From contig JAWXCB010000066.1 in NCBI GenBank assembly GCA_034440455.1, forward strand, positions 45,668-109,667: a stretch of 64,000 bases of DNA, in the 5' to 3' direction. This DNA comes from JAWXCB01 sp034440455 (GTDB lineage Bacteria; Bacteroidota; Bacteroidia; Chitinophagales; CAIOSU01). The notes below the pieces were generated by a model that worked only from the letters and a program-made list of their open reading frames with translations, ran no database searches and had not been told where the DNA came from. Both the position numbers and the translations under genes were made by a program. Position 1 is the stretch's first letter; each line of letters begins with the position of its first letter. Of the stretch, positions 1 through 9,265 are shown one piece after another.

Positions 1-2796
1 AAAGTACCGTTTTTTTGGGCGATTTTCTTTGCCATTTTAATTTCTGTAGGATGTTCCTCCGGGAAAAAGTCGCAAGACCCTTCCCTCGCTGGGCAGGTTT
101 ATCATGACATCACCGCCCGCAACAATGCCTACTTCAACGGCACGCAGAAAATAAAAACCATCCAGAAAAGCATCGAAACATCCTACCAGGATAATTTCGA
201 CACCATCCTTGTGTTGCGCACCAACCGCGATCCTGCTATGGCAAAAACCTACGGCAGCGATTTGGATGAAGTGGTAAAGAAAGCCTCTGCCGCCATCAAG
301 CGCCACGAACCCAGCAAATGGACGGACGATGCCTATCTGCTTGTGGGCAAATCTTATTTCCTCAAAGGCGATTATGACGCTGCGCTGGAAACATTCAAGT
401 TCGTGAACACCACCTTCAAAGAAGAGTTGAAGAAATCAGAGAAGAAAAAAGAGGTGAAGAAAAAAAAGAAGAAAAAATCAAACAGTAAAAAGAAGAAGAG
501 CAGCAAAAAGAAAAAGAAGAAGAAAAAATCAAGCAGCAAGAAAAATATTCCGATAAAGACAACAAGCACACAGCCGCAACCCACCGCCATAGCTAAAAAG
601 CCCGCAGATGAAAAGAAGAAGTCAAGCTCAGGTTTGTTGAAGCCTGTGCCCGTGCGCCCGCAGGCATGGGTTTGGCTGGTTGACACTTACACTGAAATAG
701 ACAAGTTTAAAGAAGCCGATGCGGTAGTTACGTTTATCGAAGCCGATGAAGAGTTTCCGAAAAAACTGAAGCGCGAGTTTGAAATATCAAAAGCGCATCT
801 GGCAGTCAAACGCGGCAACTTGGAAAGTGCCATTGAGCCGCTCACGCAGGCAATTGAATTTACAAAGAAGAAAAAATACAAAGCGCGTTATTACTATGTG
901 CTTGCGCAGATTTATGAAAACACTGCTCAATATCCCAACGCGATTACAAATTATCAGGAGGTGTTGAAGAATCGTCCCAAGTTTGATTTGGAGTTTAATG
1001 CCAAAATCAGCATCGCGCGTATTGCAAGAAAAGACCGGTCGCTTTCAACAAATGAAATCACCGTGCTGCTCAAGAAGCTGCTGAAGGATGCCAAGAATCA
1101 GGACTTCTTTGACCAGGTGTATTATTCGCTTGCCGAGTTTGCCCTAAGCCGAGGCAATAAAGAGGAAGCGCTTGATTACCTTGAAAAGTCAGTGAAAAGC
1201 TCAACAACCAACGTGCTGCAAAAAGCGCTTTCCTACAATAAGATGACAGAGATTTATTTCAACGACCAGTTGTATGTAAAAGCGCAGCCATACTCCGATA
1301 GCACGATGGCGATTCTCCCTACCGATTATAAGGGCTTTGATGCCATTGCGCAGCGCGATGAAGTGCTGCGCGAGTTGGTGCGCCACTTGCAAACCATTGA
1401 AGAGCAGGATAGCATGTTGCGCATCGCCTCCATGACGGAAGACGAGCGTGAAAAGCTTGTGGATGATATCATCCGCAAGAAAGAAAAAGAGTTGGAAAGA
1501 AATGATATTGCTAACGACCCTTCGCAAATTGACCCGATGGTAAATGATAAGACGAAGCGGGAAGACCCCAATGCAACAGCTTCCACATCAGGATGGTATT
1601 TCTATAACGTCAATGCAAAATCAACAGGATTTAACAACTTCATCAAGCGCTGGGGCAACCGCAATTTAGAAGACGACTGGAGGCGCAACAATAAAAGTTC
1701 AGCCGCCTTTGATGATCAGGCAAGTTTCGATGATGACAGCTTGCAGCAAACAGCGAGCCTCTCCGATGCAAACCTTGATAAAGAAGCATTGCTGAAAGCC
1801 ATCCCGCTCACCAATGAACAGGTGCAGAGATCCAATGCTTATATCATTGATGCGCTCTATCGCCTTGGAAATATTTACCGCATTGATTTGAAGAACTACA
1901 AAAAAGCGGTGGAGGCTTTTGAAGAATTGCTCAAGCGTTTCCCCGGCAACAAACATGAGCCGGAAACTTATTACAGCCTTTATCTGCTTCATGCGGAAAT
2001 GGGCAATGCAGGCAAAGCTGTAGATTACAAAAACAGCTTGCTCAACAAATATCCCAACAGCCGCTATGCGCAGTATTTATTAAACCCTGATTTGCTTGAA
2101 ACAGAAAAACGCAAAGACAGAAAGTTGCAGGATTATTACAGTGGCGCGTATGAAATGTATCTGAATAATCAGCTTGCAGAAGCACTCGTTACCATCAATC
2201 AGGCTGACAGCATTTTTCCGCGTAATGAACTGCAATCAAAGTTTGCGCTGCTTGAAGCGCAGGTGATTGCAAAAACGCAGGATGTGCCAAAATATCTTGA
2301 TGCGCTGCAAAGCGTGATTGACGATTTTCCCACCACACCGGAGCGCAACAAAGCCGAAGAAATTCTCAACTACCTGAAGGTGAAGGAAGATTCTTCTTTC
2401 CTTATGCAAATCAACATCAGCGAATACAAATATGATGTGGATGCCACGCACTTCTTCGTTGCATCTTACAATACCGATTCGGTGAACACAAATAATTTAA
2501 TCAACGCAGTTGCTTCCTACAACGACCTCAACCGCAGCCTCGAAGATTTAAAAATCAACTCCGTTGCGCTGGATGATAAACATGCGTTTCTTGTGGTGAA
2601 GAGTTTCAAGAACATGAAAACCTCCATCAATTATTACAATGCCATTTCCGCCAGCGCAGATACGTTTAAAGATTTCCCACCCGGCACGCTTGAGTTCTGC
2701 GTTATCTCCGATGTCAACTTCAACAAAGTAATCATGCACTCCGAAATCGAATCCTATTTCAGATTTTTTGAAGCGCGTTACATCACGAATCAATAA
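1..2796 (+). CDS. porW: PorW/SprE-like T9SS lipoprotein with TPR repeats, 5' end missing
   Basis: The reading frame is open from base 1, so the start codon lies just outside the window. A lipoprotein signal is visible: a hydrophobic stretch, then ISVGCSS with the lipobox Cys encoded at 52-54. Right after it comes an N-A-Y-F-N-G segment that I associate with the PorW/SprE family, an outer-membrane-linked accessory of type IX secretion and gliding. The rest is helical TPR-like repeats (about residues 40-130, 200-460 and 600-760 of the visible part). Residues about 143-181 form a lysine/serine tract with almost nothing else, encoded by long A-rich runs. The downstream class A PBP is a common neighbour of this family in Bacteroidota. 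T9SS cargo elsewhere in the window fits the role. A generic TPR lipoprotein is the alternative. Confidence 0.7.
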   Translation, partial: KVPFFWAIFFAILISVGCSSGKKSQDPSLAGQVYHDITARNNAYFNGTQKIKTIQKSIETSYQDNFDTILVLRTNRDPAMAKTYGSDLDEVVKKASAAIKRHEPSKWTDDAYLLVGKSYFLKGDYDAALETFKFVNTTFKEELKKSEKKKEVKKKKKKKSNSKKKKSSKKKKKKKKSSSKKNIPIKTTSTQPQPTAIAKKPADEKKKSSSGLLKPVPVRPQAWVWLVDTYTEIDKFKEADAVVTFIEADEEFPKKLKREFEISKAHLAVKRGNLESAIEPLTQAIEFTKKKKYKARYYYVLAQIYENTAQYPNAITNYQEVLKNRPKFDLEFNAKISIARIARKDRSLSTNEITVLLKKLLKDAKNQDFFDQVYYSLAEFALSRGNKEEALDYLEKSVKSSTTNVLQKALSYNKMTEIYFNDQLYVKAQPYSDSTMAILPTDYKGFDAIAQRDEVLRELVRHLQTIEEQDSMLRIASMTEDEREKLVDDIIRKKEKELERNDIANDPSQIDPMVNDKTKREDPNATASTSGWYFYNVNAKSTGFNNFIKRWGNRNLEDDWRRNNKSSAAFDDQASFDDDSLQQTASLSDANLDKEALLKAIPLTNEQVQRSNAYIIDALYRLGNIYRIDLKNYKKAVEAFEELLKRFPGNKHEPETYYSLYLLHAEMGNAGKAVDYKNSLLNKYPNSRYAQYLLNPDLLETEKRKDRKLQDYYSGAYEMYLNNQLAEALVTINQADSIFPRNELQSKFALLEAQVIAKTQDVPKYLDALQSVIDDFPTTPERNKAEEILNYLKVKEDSSFLMQINISEYKYDVDATHFFVASYNTDSVNTNNLINAVASYNDLNRSLEDLKINSVALDDKHAFLVVKSFKNMKTSINYYNAISASADTFKDFPPGTLEFCVISDVNFNKVIMHSEIESYFRFFEARYITNQ

Positions 2797-2842
2797 AGTG
2801 AATAGAATTTTTCTTGCTTTTGGAAAAGCGTTACAGTTTGGA

Positions 2843-2875
2843 CTCCCTCGCCCTTGGGAGAGGGGCGGGGTGAGG
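2843..2875 (+). repeat. Palindromic repeat family A, copy 1
   Basis: GC-rich imperfect hairpin (CCCTCGCCC / GGGAGAGGG) followed by the conserved tail GGCGGGGTGAGG. It lies between porW and the PBP gene. A perfect 10-bp direct repeat, AAGCGTTACA, flanks it at 2826-2835 and 2886-2895, as a target duplication would. Related copies occur at 20454, 22563, 55885 and 61161. Confidence 0.75.
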
Positions 2876-2910
2876 CAATTCAAAGAAGCGTTACAACAGT
2901 GAATTAATAA

Positions 2911-5172
2911 ATGAGCAACCCCAAAAAGAAATCCTCTAAAGGCAGTTCAAATGACTTGTGGAAATATAACGCGTATTTCTGGCTTTTCTTTCTCGCGTGT
3001 GTCGGCTCGGTAGGTTTGTTTTTCTATTTGATTTCGATTGATGTGTTTGGCAAGCTGCCTACGTTTGAATCGCTTGAAAACCCCAAGAGCGAGCTTGCTT
3101 CTGAAATCATCTCCAGCGATGGCGAGGTGCTGGGGAAATATTTCAGCCAAAACAGAACCAACGCAAAATACAGCGAGTTGCCGCCCAATTTGGTAAACGC
3201 GCTGATTGCGACCGAAGATATCAGGTTTTATAATCACAGCGGAGTAGATGTGCGGGCTATTGCCAGAGCTGTCAGCGGGTTAGGCAGTAAGGGTGGCGGC
3301 AGCACGTTATCGCAACAGTTGGCAAAAAATCTTTTCCCCCGTGAGAACCTCAACAAGATAAAATTGATCATTCGGAAGTTAAAGGAATGGATTATCGCGG
3401 TGCGACTGGAGAAGTGCTACACGAAAGATGAAATCCTCACGATGTATCTCAACACGGTGGAGTTCAGCAGCAATTCTTACGGTATCAAATCAGCGGCAAA
3501 AACCTATTTCAATAAGCAGGTGGATTCATTGAATGTAGAAGAAGGAGCAATATTAGTAGGGATGCTGCAGGCTCCATCTAAATATAACCCCAAACGAAAT
3601 CCCGAACGCGCATTCAATCGCAGGAATACCGTGCTCGCGCAAATGAAGAAATATGAATACCTCAAGCCCGAAGAATTCGACAGCCTCAAATCGCTTCCCA
3701 TCACGCTCAATTATCAAGCGCCTTCACACACCGAAGGGCTTGCGCCTTACTTCCGCGAGCGCCTGCGCCTTGAAGTGCAGCAGTGGCTCAATGAGTATGG
3801 AAAGCTGGATACTTCCCGTAAGTATAATCTCTACACCGATGGATTAAAAATTTACACCACCATTGATTCACGCCTGCAGAGCCTTGCGGAGAAAGCAGTG
3901 ACGCAGCACATGAAAATGCTGCAAACAGAATTCGCCAAGCAATGGGAAAAAGATGACCCGTGGAAAGACCAGAAAGAAGAATTTCAAAAAGCCATTAAAA
4001 ACTCAGAGCGCTATCGCGCCATGAAAGAGCAGGGCGCATCGCATGATTCCATCATGGCGAGTTTCAAAACAAAAATTCCCATGAGCATCTTCACATGGGA
4101 AGGCGAGCGCGACACCGTTATCACCCCGCTTGATTCGCTGCGCCATCACCGCATGTTTTTGCAGGCAGGCTTCCTTGCTGTTGACCCGCTCAACGGGCAG
4201 GTGCGCGCATGGGTGGGCGGCATCAACTATAAATATTTTCAGTATGACCACGTCACCACGCATCGCCAAATCGGCTCCACGTTCAAGCCTTTCATTTATA
4301 CCGCAGCGATTGATAACGGCTGGTCGCCCTGTTTCAAGATTCTTGATGTAGCCTACACGTTTGAAGATTTTAATAACTGGACTCCGCAAAATGCCGAGCG
4401 CGAAGGATTTACCAACGAGCGCTACACGCTCATGGATTGCCTTGCCGATTCGCGCAACTCCTGCTCAGCCTACCTGATGAAGCAAATCGGTCCGCAGCCT
4501 ATTATTGACCTTGTGCGTAAGCTCGGCATCGAAAGCCACATTGATCCTTATCCTTCTATTTGCCTCGGCACGCCCGACCTCACGCTGCAAGAGATGGTGG
4601 GCGCATACACCGCATTTGCAAACAAGGGCGTTTTCTCAAAGCCCACTTACATCACGCGCATTGAAGATAAAAACGGCAACGTCATCCAGGAGTTTCCCAC
4701 CGAATCCATCGAGGCGATGAGCGAGCAAACCGCCTTCATCATGGTGGAGATGTTGCGCTATGTGGTGAGGCACGGCACGGGCGTGCGCCTGTGGATTCCC
4801 AAATATGAATATCAACTGCAAGCCGACATGGGCGGCAAAACCGGCACCACGCAAAACCATAGCGATGGCTGGTTTATGGGCATCACCCCGCAGCTTATCG
4901 CTGGCGTGTGGGTGGGAGGTGAAGACCGCTTCATGCGCTTCGAGAGCATGAAATACGGGCAGGGCGCAAGTTCTGCGCTGCCCATCTGGGCGCTGTTTTT
5001 CAAGAGCCTCTATGCAGATTCTACATTAGGATACAGTCAGGAGGTGTTATTTGAACGCCCGCAGGAACGCCTCACCATCGAGCTTGACTGCTCCAAGTAT
5101 GGCAAGTTCGGCACCAAAGAAGACCCCTTCAAATCCCCGAAGGGTTATGGGGAAGCTGAGTTTGAGAAATAG
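2911..5172 (+). CDS. mrcA: Class A penicillin-binding protein 1A (transglycosylase/transpeptidase)
   Basis: Bifunctional peptidoglycan synthase of the inner membrane: it polymerises lipid II and cross-links the stem peptides. The protein has 753 residues. A short basic cytoplasmic tail is followed by one membrane helix (about 21-43). The GT51 domain carries the catalytic Glu in TEDIRFYNHSG (Glu102) and GGSTLSQQLAKNL. The transpeptidase domain carries GSTFKPF with the nucleophile Ser456, the SRN motif in DSRNSCSAY, and KTGTT at Lys643. All three catalytic boxes are intact and the length is typical for the family in Bacteroidota. It follows porW by 114 bp, a gap that holds a palindromic repeat. 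The gene symbol is by family; ponA or pbp1A are equivalent names. Confidence 0.93.
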   Translation: MSNPKKKSSKGSSNDLWKYNAYFWLFFLACVGSVGLFFYLISIDVFGKLPTFESLENPKSELASEIISSDGEVLGKYFSQNRTNAKYSELPPNLVNALIATEDIRFYNHSGVDVRAIARAVSGLGSKGGGSTLSQQLAKNLFPRENLNKIKLIIRKLKEWIIAVRLEKCYTKDEILTMYLNTVEFSSNSYGIKSAAKTYFNKQVDSLNVEEGAILVGMLQAPSKYNPKRNPERAFNRRNTVLAQMKKYEYLKPEEFDSLKSLPITLNYQAPSHTEGLAPYFRERLRLEVQQWLNEYGKLDTSRKYNLYTDGLKIYTTIDSRLQSLAEKAVTQHMKMLQTEFAKQWEKDDPWKDQKEEFQKAIKNSERYRAMKEQGASHDSIMASFKTKIPMSIFTWEGERDTVITPLDSLRHHRMFLQAGFLAVDPLNGQVRAWVGGINYKYFQYDHVTTHRQIGSTFKPFIYTAAIDNGWSPCFKILDVAYTFEDFNNWTPQNAEREGFTNERYTLMDCLADSRNSCSAYLMKQIGPQPIIDLVRKLGIESHIDPYPSICLGTPDLTLQEMVGAYTAFANKGVFSKPTYITRIEDKNGNVIQEFPTESIEAMSEQTAFIMVEMLRYVVRHGTGVRLWIPKYEYQLQADMGGKTGTTQNHSDGWFMGITPQLIAGVWVGGEDRFMRFESMKYGQGASSALPIWALFFKSLYADSTLGYSQEVLFERPQERLTIELDCSKYGKFGTKEDPFKSPKGYGEAEFEK

Positions 5173-5583
5173 ATGATTTAGAGAATTAGGAATTACGAAT
5201 TATTTTTCATTCGCCTCCCTCCACACATATTTGGCGCGTACTTATCTTCTTTCATTTGTGGCTCTGTTTGGCAGCGCTGACAGCGGAAAATCAACACTTT
5301 TTTTTTGCGAAAACAAAAAGCGCCTTCCGGTTTTAGCGGTGAGCGCTTTTGAAATTTGTGAGCGCATTACGCGCGAAGTTGAAAGACTTCTCACCATCCT
5401 TCGCGCCAAGTCTCCCTGCGGAAGAATTGATACAACCGAGGTGTTTAGATGTCTGTATCAGTAGTGCAACTATGATAGCGCAATTCAGGCTGCACTCACT
5501 GCCTGCGGGGAATCCTGCGCTAAAATGACGAGCGCTTCTTTCCCAAATCTTTCTACTTTTGTCAGAACCTCCTTCTTACCTGA
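5173..5583. other. Intergenic region with hairpin and repeat, no convincing gene
   Basis: A 77-codon frame (5231-5464) has no recognisable family and I do not call it. The stretch 5226-5260 resembles the reverse complement of 37385-37420 (shared core TTTGGCGCGTACTTA). An 8-bp inverted repeat (AAAAGCGC at 5316-5323, GCGCTTTT at 5343-5350) could fold into a hairpin. Nothing else is evident. Confidence 0.4.
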
Positions 5584-5898
5584 ATGCGCCCGACAAGAAT
5601 CAACATCTTTCTTGCACTATTTTTTTCAGCGTCAGCGTTTGCGACAACGATCCCAACCGACTCAACAAACAATGGCAATGATTCCATTCAACATTCTATT
5701 TCCGGATTTGAATCTTATTTTGAAAAGGATGTAATCCAACAATCTCTGCTTGAACGGCTTTCGTTCAGAAGTATTAACCGGCTTGTGTTGTTACAGCCGG
5801 GTTCATTTTATGTCGGCAATGACACCTATTCTTCCTTCGGGTTGCTGTATGGAGAAAATGCAAATGAAAGCAAGATGATGGCGTGTTCGATGTTATGA
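5584..5898 (+). CDS. Small putative secreted protein, possibly a gene remnant
   Basis: A 104-codon frame begins with a plausible signal peptide (basic MRPTRIN, then IFLALFFSASAFA). I do not recognise the family. The segment RLVLLQPGSFYVGND faintly resembles the plug region of TonB-dependent receptors, where a leucine-rich segment ends in QPG. If that is meaningful, this is the 5' end of a lost receptor, because the frame stops soon afterwards. It converges on the restriction-modification gene. It could equally be a chance frame. Confidence 0.3.
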   Translation: MRPTRINIFLALFFSASAFATTIPTDSTNNGNDSIQHSISGFESYFEKDVIQQSLLERLSFRSINRLVLLQPGSFYVGNDTYSSFGLLYGENANESKMMACSML

Positions 5899-5983
5899 GG
5901 AGTACTTGGATGCTAATAACTTCTATGTATGGAGAAGCCGACTGTGAAGTAGCGCAGCTTTCTTATTTCGTATAGTATCACTG

Positions 5984-8900
5984 CTAAAAAAGTTTCTGTT
6001 GAGAGTTATCAGCAATCTCTTTTTCATTGAATTGCTTTCCGAATTTCATTTTCCAGTAGGTATCGAGAATTTTCTTTTGAAGTTTTGATTCACTGGAAAT
6101 TTCACGCGCAAGTTTTTCAAGTTGCTTGGCAAATTTCAAAGTGTCTTTTGCTTCATAATTCCCTTCGATAAGCAGTTGTTTAAGTTGCTCAACATATACG
6201 CTGAACTCAACTTTATTTCGTTGAGCTTTTACTCCTTTCATGCTTTGCGCTTTGAGCAGTCGCGCGTCAATGAGTTTATAGGTAGCGCGATAAAGCTCAA
6301 GTAAAGTTTCATCGCGTTCTTTTTTGTTTTTATATCCAAGAGCTTCAAGTATAACGCTGTCTAATTTTATCCTTTGGGGATTTACTGTTTTCAGCGAATC
6401 AAGCGCGCCCAGTTCTTCTTTGTAGTTTTTTGTTTCTCCAAGTTCAACTTCTAAATGGTCAATGTTAATGTCAGGAACAAGAAAAGCAGCTAACTCATAA
6501 GTTTCAATTTTTCCTGCGCCATCTCCTAAGTTGCTGCGCATAATCAGTTGTTGGATGAGCCAACTGATCGTTGAGTTCATGTAAAGCCAAATTGAATTTG
6601 TGTGTTTACGGGGATAGATGTTGTGAAAATTGTTGTTGGTGAAAACTTTGCCCTTGAATGTTCTGCCAAAATCGTTAATCATGTAATTGAAGGACATTGC
6701 AGGCAAGTCATGTTCGCCTAAATCATACCATAGTTTTCTTGAACTGCAAGTTGGACGGTGATGAATGTTTTGGCGTTCCCCATGCTTTATGTATTTGAAT
6801 AAAAGCGGAAAGTCATTACGTAATGATTTTTTTGCTTCATGCGTCAGCACGAATTTATTTTGAACCGCCTTTTGGCTTATCAGGTAAGCGCTAACGTCTT
6901 TCGGGCTGGTAAGAATTGGTTGCAAGCATTCTTCTTCAATCAGCCACAACTCGCTGTAGCCGTTAAGCATCAACTTCAGTTTTGCATCCTTCAACTGTTT
7001 TGTAGAAGTGAACGCGTCCGTATTATTCATTGCTGCTTGTAGCAGAGCGCTGTTAGCAGTAGCTGTTTTGTCTTCTAAAATAAAAAACTCATTGCATCCG
7101 GTCTTTATCCCAAATTTTACATCAGCTAATTGTTTGAGTGGAACAAATTTGTTCGCGCCTTTTTCAATGATGTCGAAATAAACTTTTGGAGCTTTCAGAA
7201 ATTGCCCCCACTTGGTAAAATTGGAGAGCGTTTCTTGTTTAACGCAATTGATGCGAAAAAAATCATTAGTCGTGTTTTCAGTTACATTCTCTAAAAATTC
7301 CTGCAACTGCGTTACTCCTTTATGGTTTTTAATTGCGTTGGCAACGGGCGCTGTGAACCAAATAAACTTTACGGTGCTGTTGTTTCTAACTTCTTCAATT
7401 CGCTGCTTCCGCAAAATAACAATCGTAGTGTTGACGGAAGCGGAAGGGAAAAAGCGTTCTACTTCACTATCCATAATGGCTACAATTTCAAAATTGCGCA
7501 TCAGGTAGCGTTGCATATCAATTCCGTAATCTGTATCCAGCCAAGAGTTTTGACAGATGTAAGCAAGATAGCCGCCATCTTTTAAGAATGCGCTTGCATG
7601 GTAAAAGAAGTAAGCAAAGATGGATGTGCGCTGCGATGGTTCAAAACCACACTCAGATTTAATCAGTGCTTGAATTTTTGTTTTGCCAACTGTGCCGTGC
7701 ATTGTCCCGATGTCCTCTTGTCGGGTATAGGGCGGGTTCCCTATCACTGCATCGAACTTTGGCAATGTTTTATTTTCCTTTTCACCTTGTTGATTGTGCA
7801 GTTCAATTTTTGTGTGCTCAGAAATCGCAAAAAAATCTTTGTTTGAAATGCGTGGGTAACTTGGCTTGCGCGTGTTGCGTATTGCGAGGTTAAGCATACT
7901 GAGGTATGCCGGGTAATTTGAAAGGTCGTTGCCGTAAATCTCATTTAGCAAAATATCGTGCTTTGCTCCTTTCTCCTCTTTTGCGCACAACATTTTTTTG
8001 CGCTCGTAGGCGCGAACTAAAAAAGTGCCTGAGCCGCAAGATGGGTCGAAAACTTTATCGTTGCTTTTGCGAATAGCAAAGGCATTGATTAAGTCAATTA
8101 CGTGTGGCGGTGTAAAGTATTGTCCGAGTTTGTGCCGCTCATCTTCACGGATGAGTTCTTCAAAAATTCGTCCGATGATGTCAAAGGGAATGTTGCTGAA
8201 ATTGTAATGACCGCCTGTGTCAAGAATTTCTTTAACTAAATCAAGAACAGCATCGCTGACAAAAGGGATTTTGAAAATAATATCGGAGCGTTCACCGATT
8301 AGGAGCTCAAAGTTTCCCGTTACCTCTTTAAACTCGTCAAAGTATTTCCAAATGAGTTCTTCCAAGCTGTCGGGGGTATTGACAGATTCGGGAACTTGCA
8401 TAGGATGAAGCGCGTGCCATGTCTGATTGTCAACATACGTTTTATAAAAAATGAGTTTTGAAATCAGCATCAGCACACCAATGTGCGTGAGGTTTTCTAT
8501 TTCCTCAAAGGTGGTGGGCTTATTCCATAACTGACTTTGCGCGTATCTCGTAATATCTTTTTCAAACGATTTGTTATGCTTGTATTTGTCCCAAACCTTG
8601 TTGCTGATTGGATGCGAATAAACTTCAATCAGCTTTCGAGTCTTGAAAATGAAAAGTTCATCAAGGTTGCTGAACTTAATCGGCTTACGCTCTAAAATTT
8701 CAATAGCGCGGTCAAGATAAAATTCCGCAATGCTGTGGAGTTTTGCGAGAACTTCTTTATTTGGCGCGTAGCTCTGGCTTAGTCGCGCAATGTCAGTAAG
8801 GGTAAAAAAACCTTCATTGACGCTCACTTTTTCATAGAGCTTGTCTTTGTCGAAAAATGCGCAAGCAAGAAAATTGCAGTTGCCAAAATATTTTATGTCA

Positions 8901-9148
8901 ATGCGCTGCGCTCTTTCTACTTCCCGCATTAGAACGCTGCTGTCAAAAACACTTTTGCCGTCTTTTGCTGTCGGGTCTTTCAACTCGATAAAGAAAAGCG
9001 GAGTGCCGTTTTTATTTTTGAGCGTGATATCTGCGCGATTCTCTTCTAAAGCAGGGTAAGGCAAAATCCGACCTTCCAATCCTCTTGCCTTAATGAGTTC
9101 TGTGAAGATTGTATTGAGCGTTCCCTGTAATTGGCGTTCTATCTGCAT
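5984..9148 (-). CDS. Type IIG restriction-modification enzyme (nuclease plus N6-adenine methyltransferase)
   Basis: Single-chain 1054-residue enzyme expected to methylate adenine at its own recognition site and cleave unmodified DNA. The N-terminus has a PD-(D/E)xK-type nuclease signature: Asp40 in RADITLK, then FIELK with Glu55 and Lys57. A helical linker follows, then an N6 methyltransferase core with SAM motif I DPSCGSGTF (Asp368) and catalytic motif NPPY (Asn471). The C-terminal third resembles the target-recognition region of Eco57I-like enzymes (FGIKTGCNEFF, then the tail region). No separate hsdS, hsdR or methyltransferase gene lies nearby, consistent with a stand-alone enzyme. Both neighbours are housekeeping or remnant genes, so it may be a solitary acquisition. 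BREX PglX is a less likely reading, since no other brx genes are present. Confidence 0.87.
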   Translation of the reverse strand: MQIERQLQGTLNTIFTELIKARGLEGRILPYPALEENRADITLKNKNGTPLFFIELKDPTAKDGKSVFDSSVLMREVERAQRIDIKYFGNCNFLACAFFDKDKLYEKVSVNEGFFTLTDIARLSQSYAPNKEVLAKLHSIAEFYLDRAIEILERKPIKFSNLDELFIFKTRKLIEVYSHPISNKVWDKYKHNKSFEKDITRYAQSQLWNKPTTFEEIENLTHIGVLMLISKLIFYKTYVDNQTWHALHPMQVPESVNTPDSLEELIWKYFDEFKEVTGNFELLIGERSDIIFKIPFVSDAVLDLVKEILDTGGHYNFSNIPFDIIGRIFEELIREDERHKLGQYFTPPHVIDLINAFAIRKSNDKVFDPSCGSGTFLVRAYERKKMLCAKEEKGAKHDILLNEIYGNDLSNYPAYLSMLNLAIRNTRKPSYPRISNKDFFAISEHTKIELHNQQGEKENKTLPKFDAVIGNPPYTRQEDIGTMHGTVGKTKIQALIKSECGFEPSQRTSIFAYFFYHASAFLKDGGYLAYICQNSWLDTDYGIDMQRYLMRNFEIVAIMDSEVERFFPSASVNTTIVILRKQRIEEVRNNSTVKFIWFTAPVANAIKNHKGVTQLQEFLENVTENTTNDFFRINCVKQETLSNFTKWGQFLKAPKVYFDIIEKGANKFVPLKQLADVKFGIKTGCNEFFILEDKTATANSALLQAAMNNTDAFTSTKQLKDAKLKLMLNGYSELWLIEEECLQPILTSPKDVSAYLISQKAVQNKFVLTHEAKKSLRNDFPLLFKYIKHGERQNIHHRPTCSSRKLWYDLGEHDLPAMSFNYMINDFGRTFKGKVFTNNNFHNIYPRKHTNSIWLYMNSTISWLIQQLIMRSNLGDGAGKIETYELAAFLVPDINIDHLEVELGETKNYKEELGALDSLKTVNPQRIKLDSVILEALGYKNKKERDETLLELYRATYKLIDARLLKAQSMKGVKAQRNKVEFSVYVEQLKQLLIEGNYEAKDTLKFAKQLEKLAREISSESKLQKKILDTYWKMKFGKQFNEKEIADNSQQKLF

Positions 9149-9163
9149 GTGAAATCTTCAACT

Positions 9164-9171
9164 CAAAAGTA
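9164..9171 (-). promoter_or_regulatory. Candidate -7 box for the type IIG gene
   Basis: On the minus strand this reads TACTTTTG, an exact match to the Bacteroidota -7 consensus TAnnTTTG. It lies 15 bp before the ATG, so the leader would be only about 8-10 nt. The -33 box is weak. Confidence 0.4.
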
Positions 9172-9265
9172 GGTTTTTATACCATCCTGAATAGCTTCAG
9201 TTATCCTTTCTATGAAACAGTAGCAGGTTGCCTAACATACAAAATGCGTATTCGTAATTTTCACA

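Noticed and set aside
372..686. Minus-strand 104-codon frame rich in Phe opposite porW
   Set aside because: It is the antisense of the poly-lysine tract; no independent coding signs.
5231..5464. 77-codon frame after the PBP gene
   Set aside because: Begins in a dispersed repeat, contains a hairpin and matches no family.
5984..9148. BREX or type I restriction locus
   Set aside because: No pglZ, brxC, hsdS or hsdR gene in the neighbourhood; single-chain type IIG fits better.
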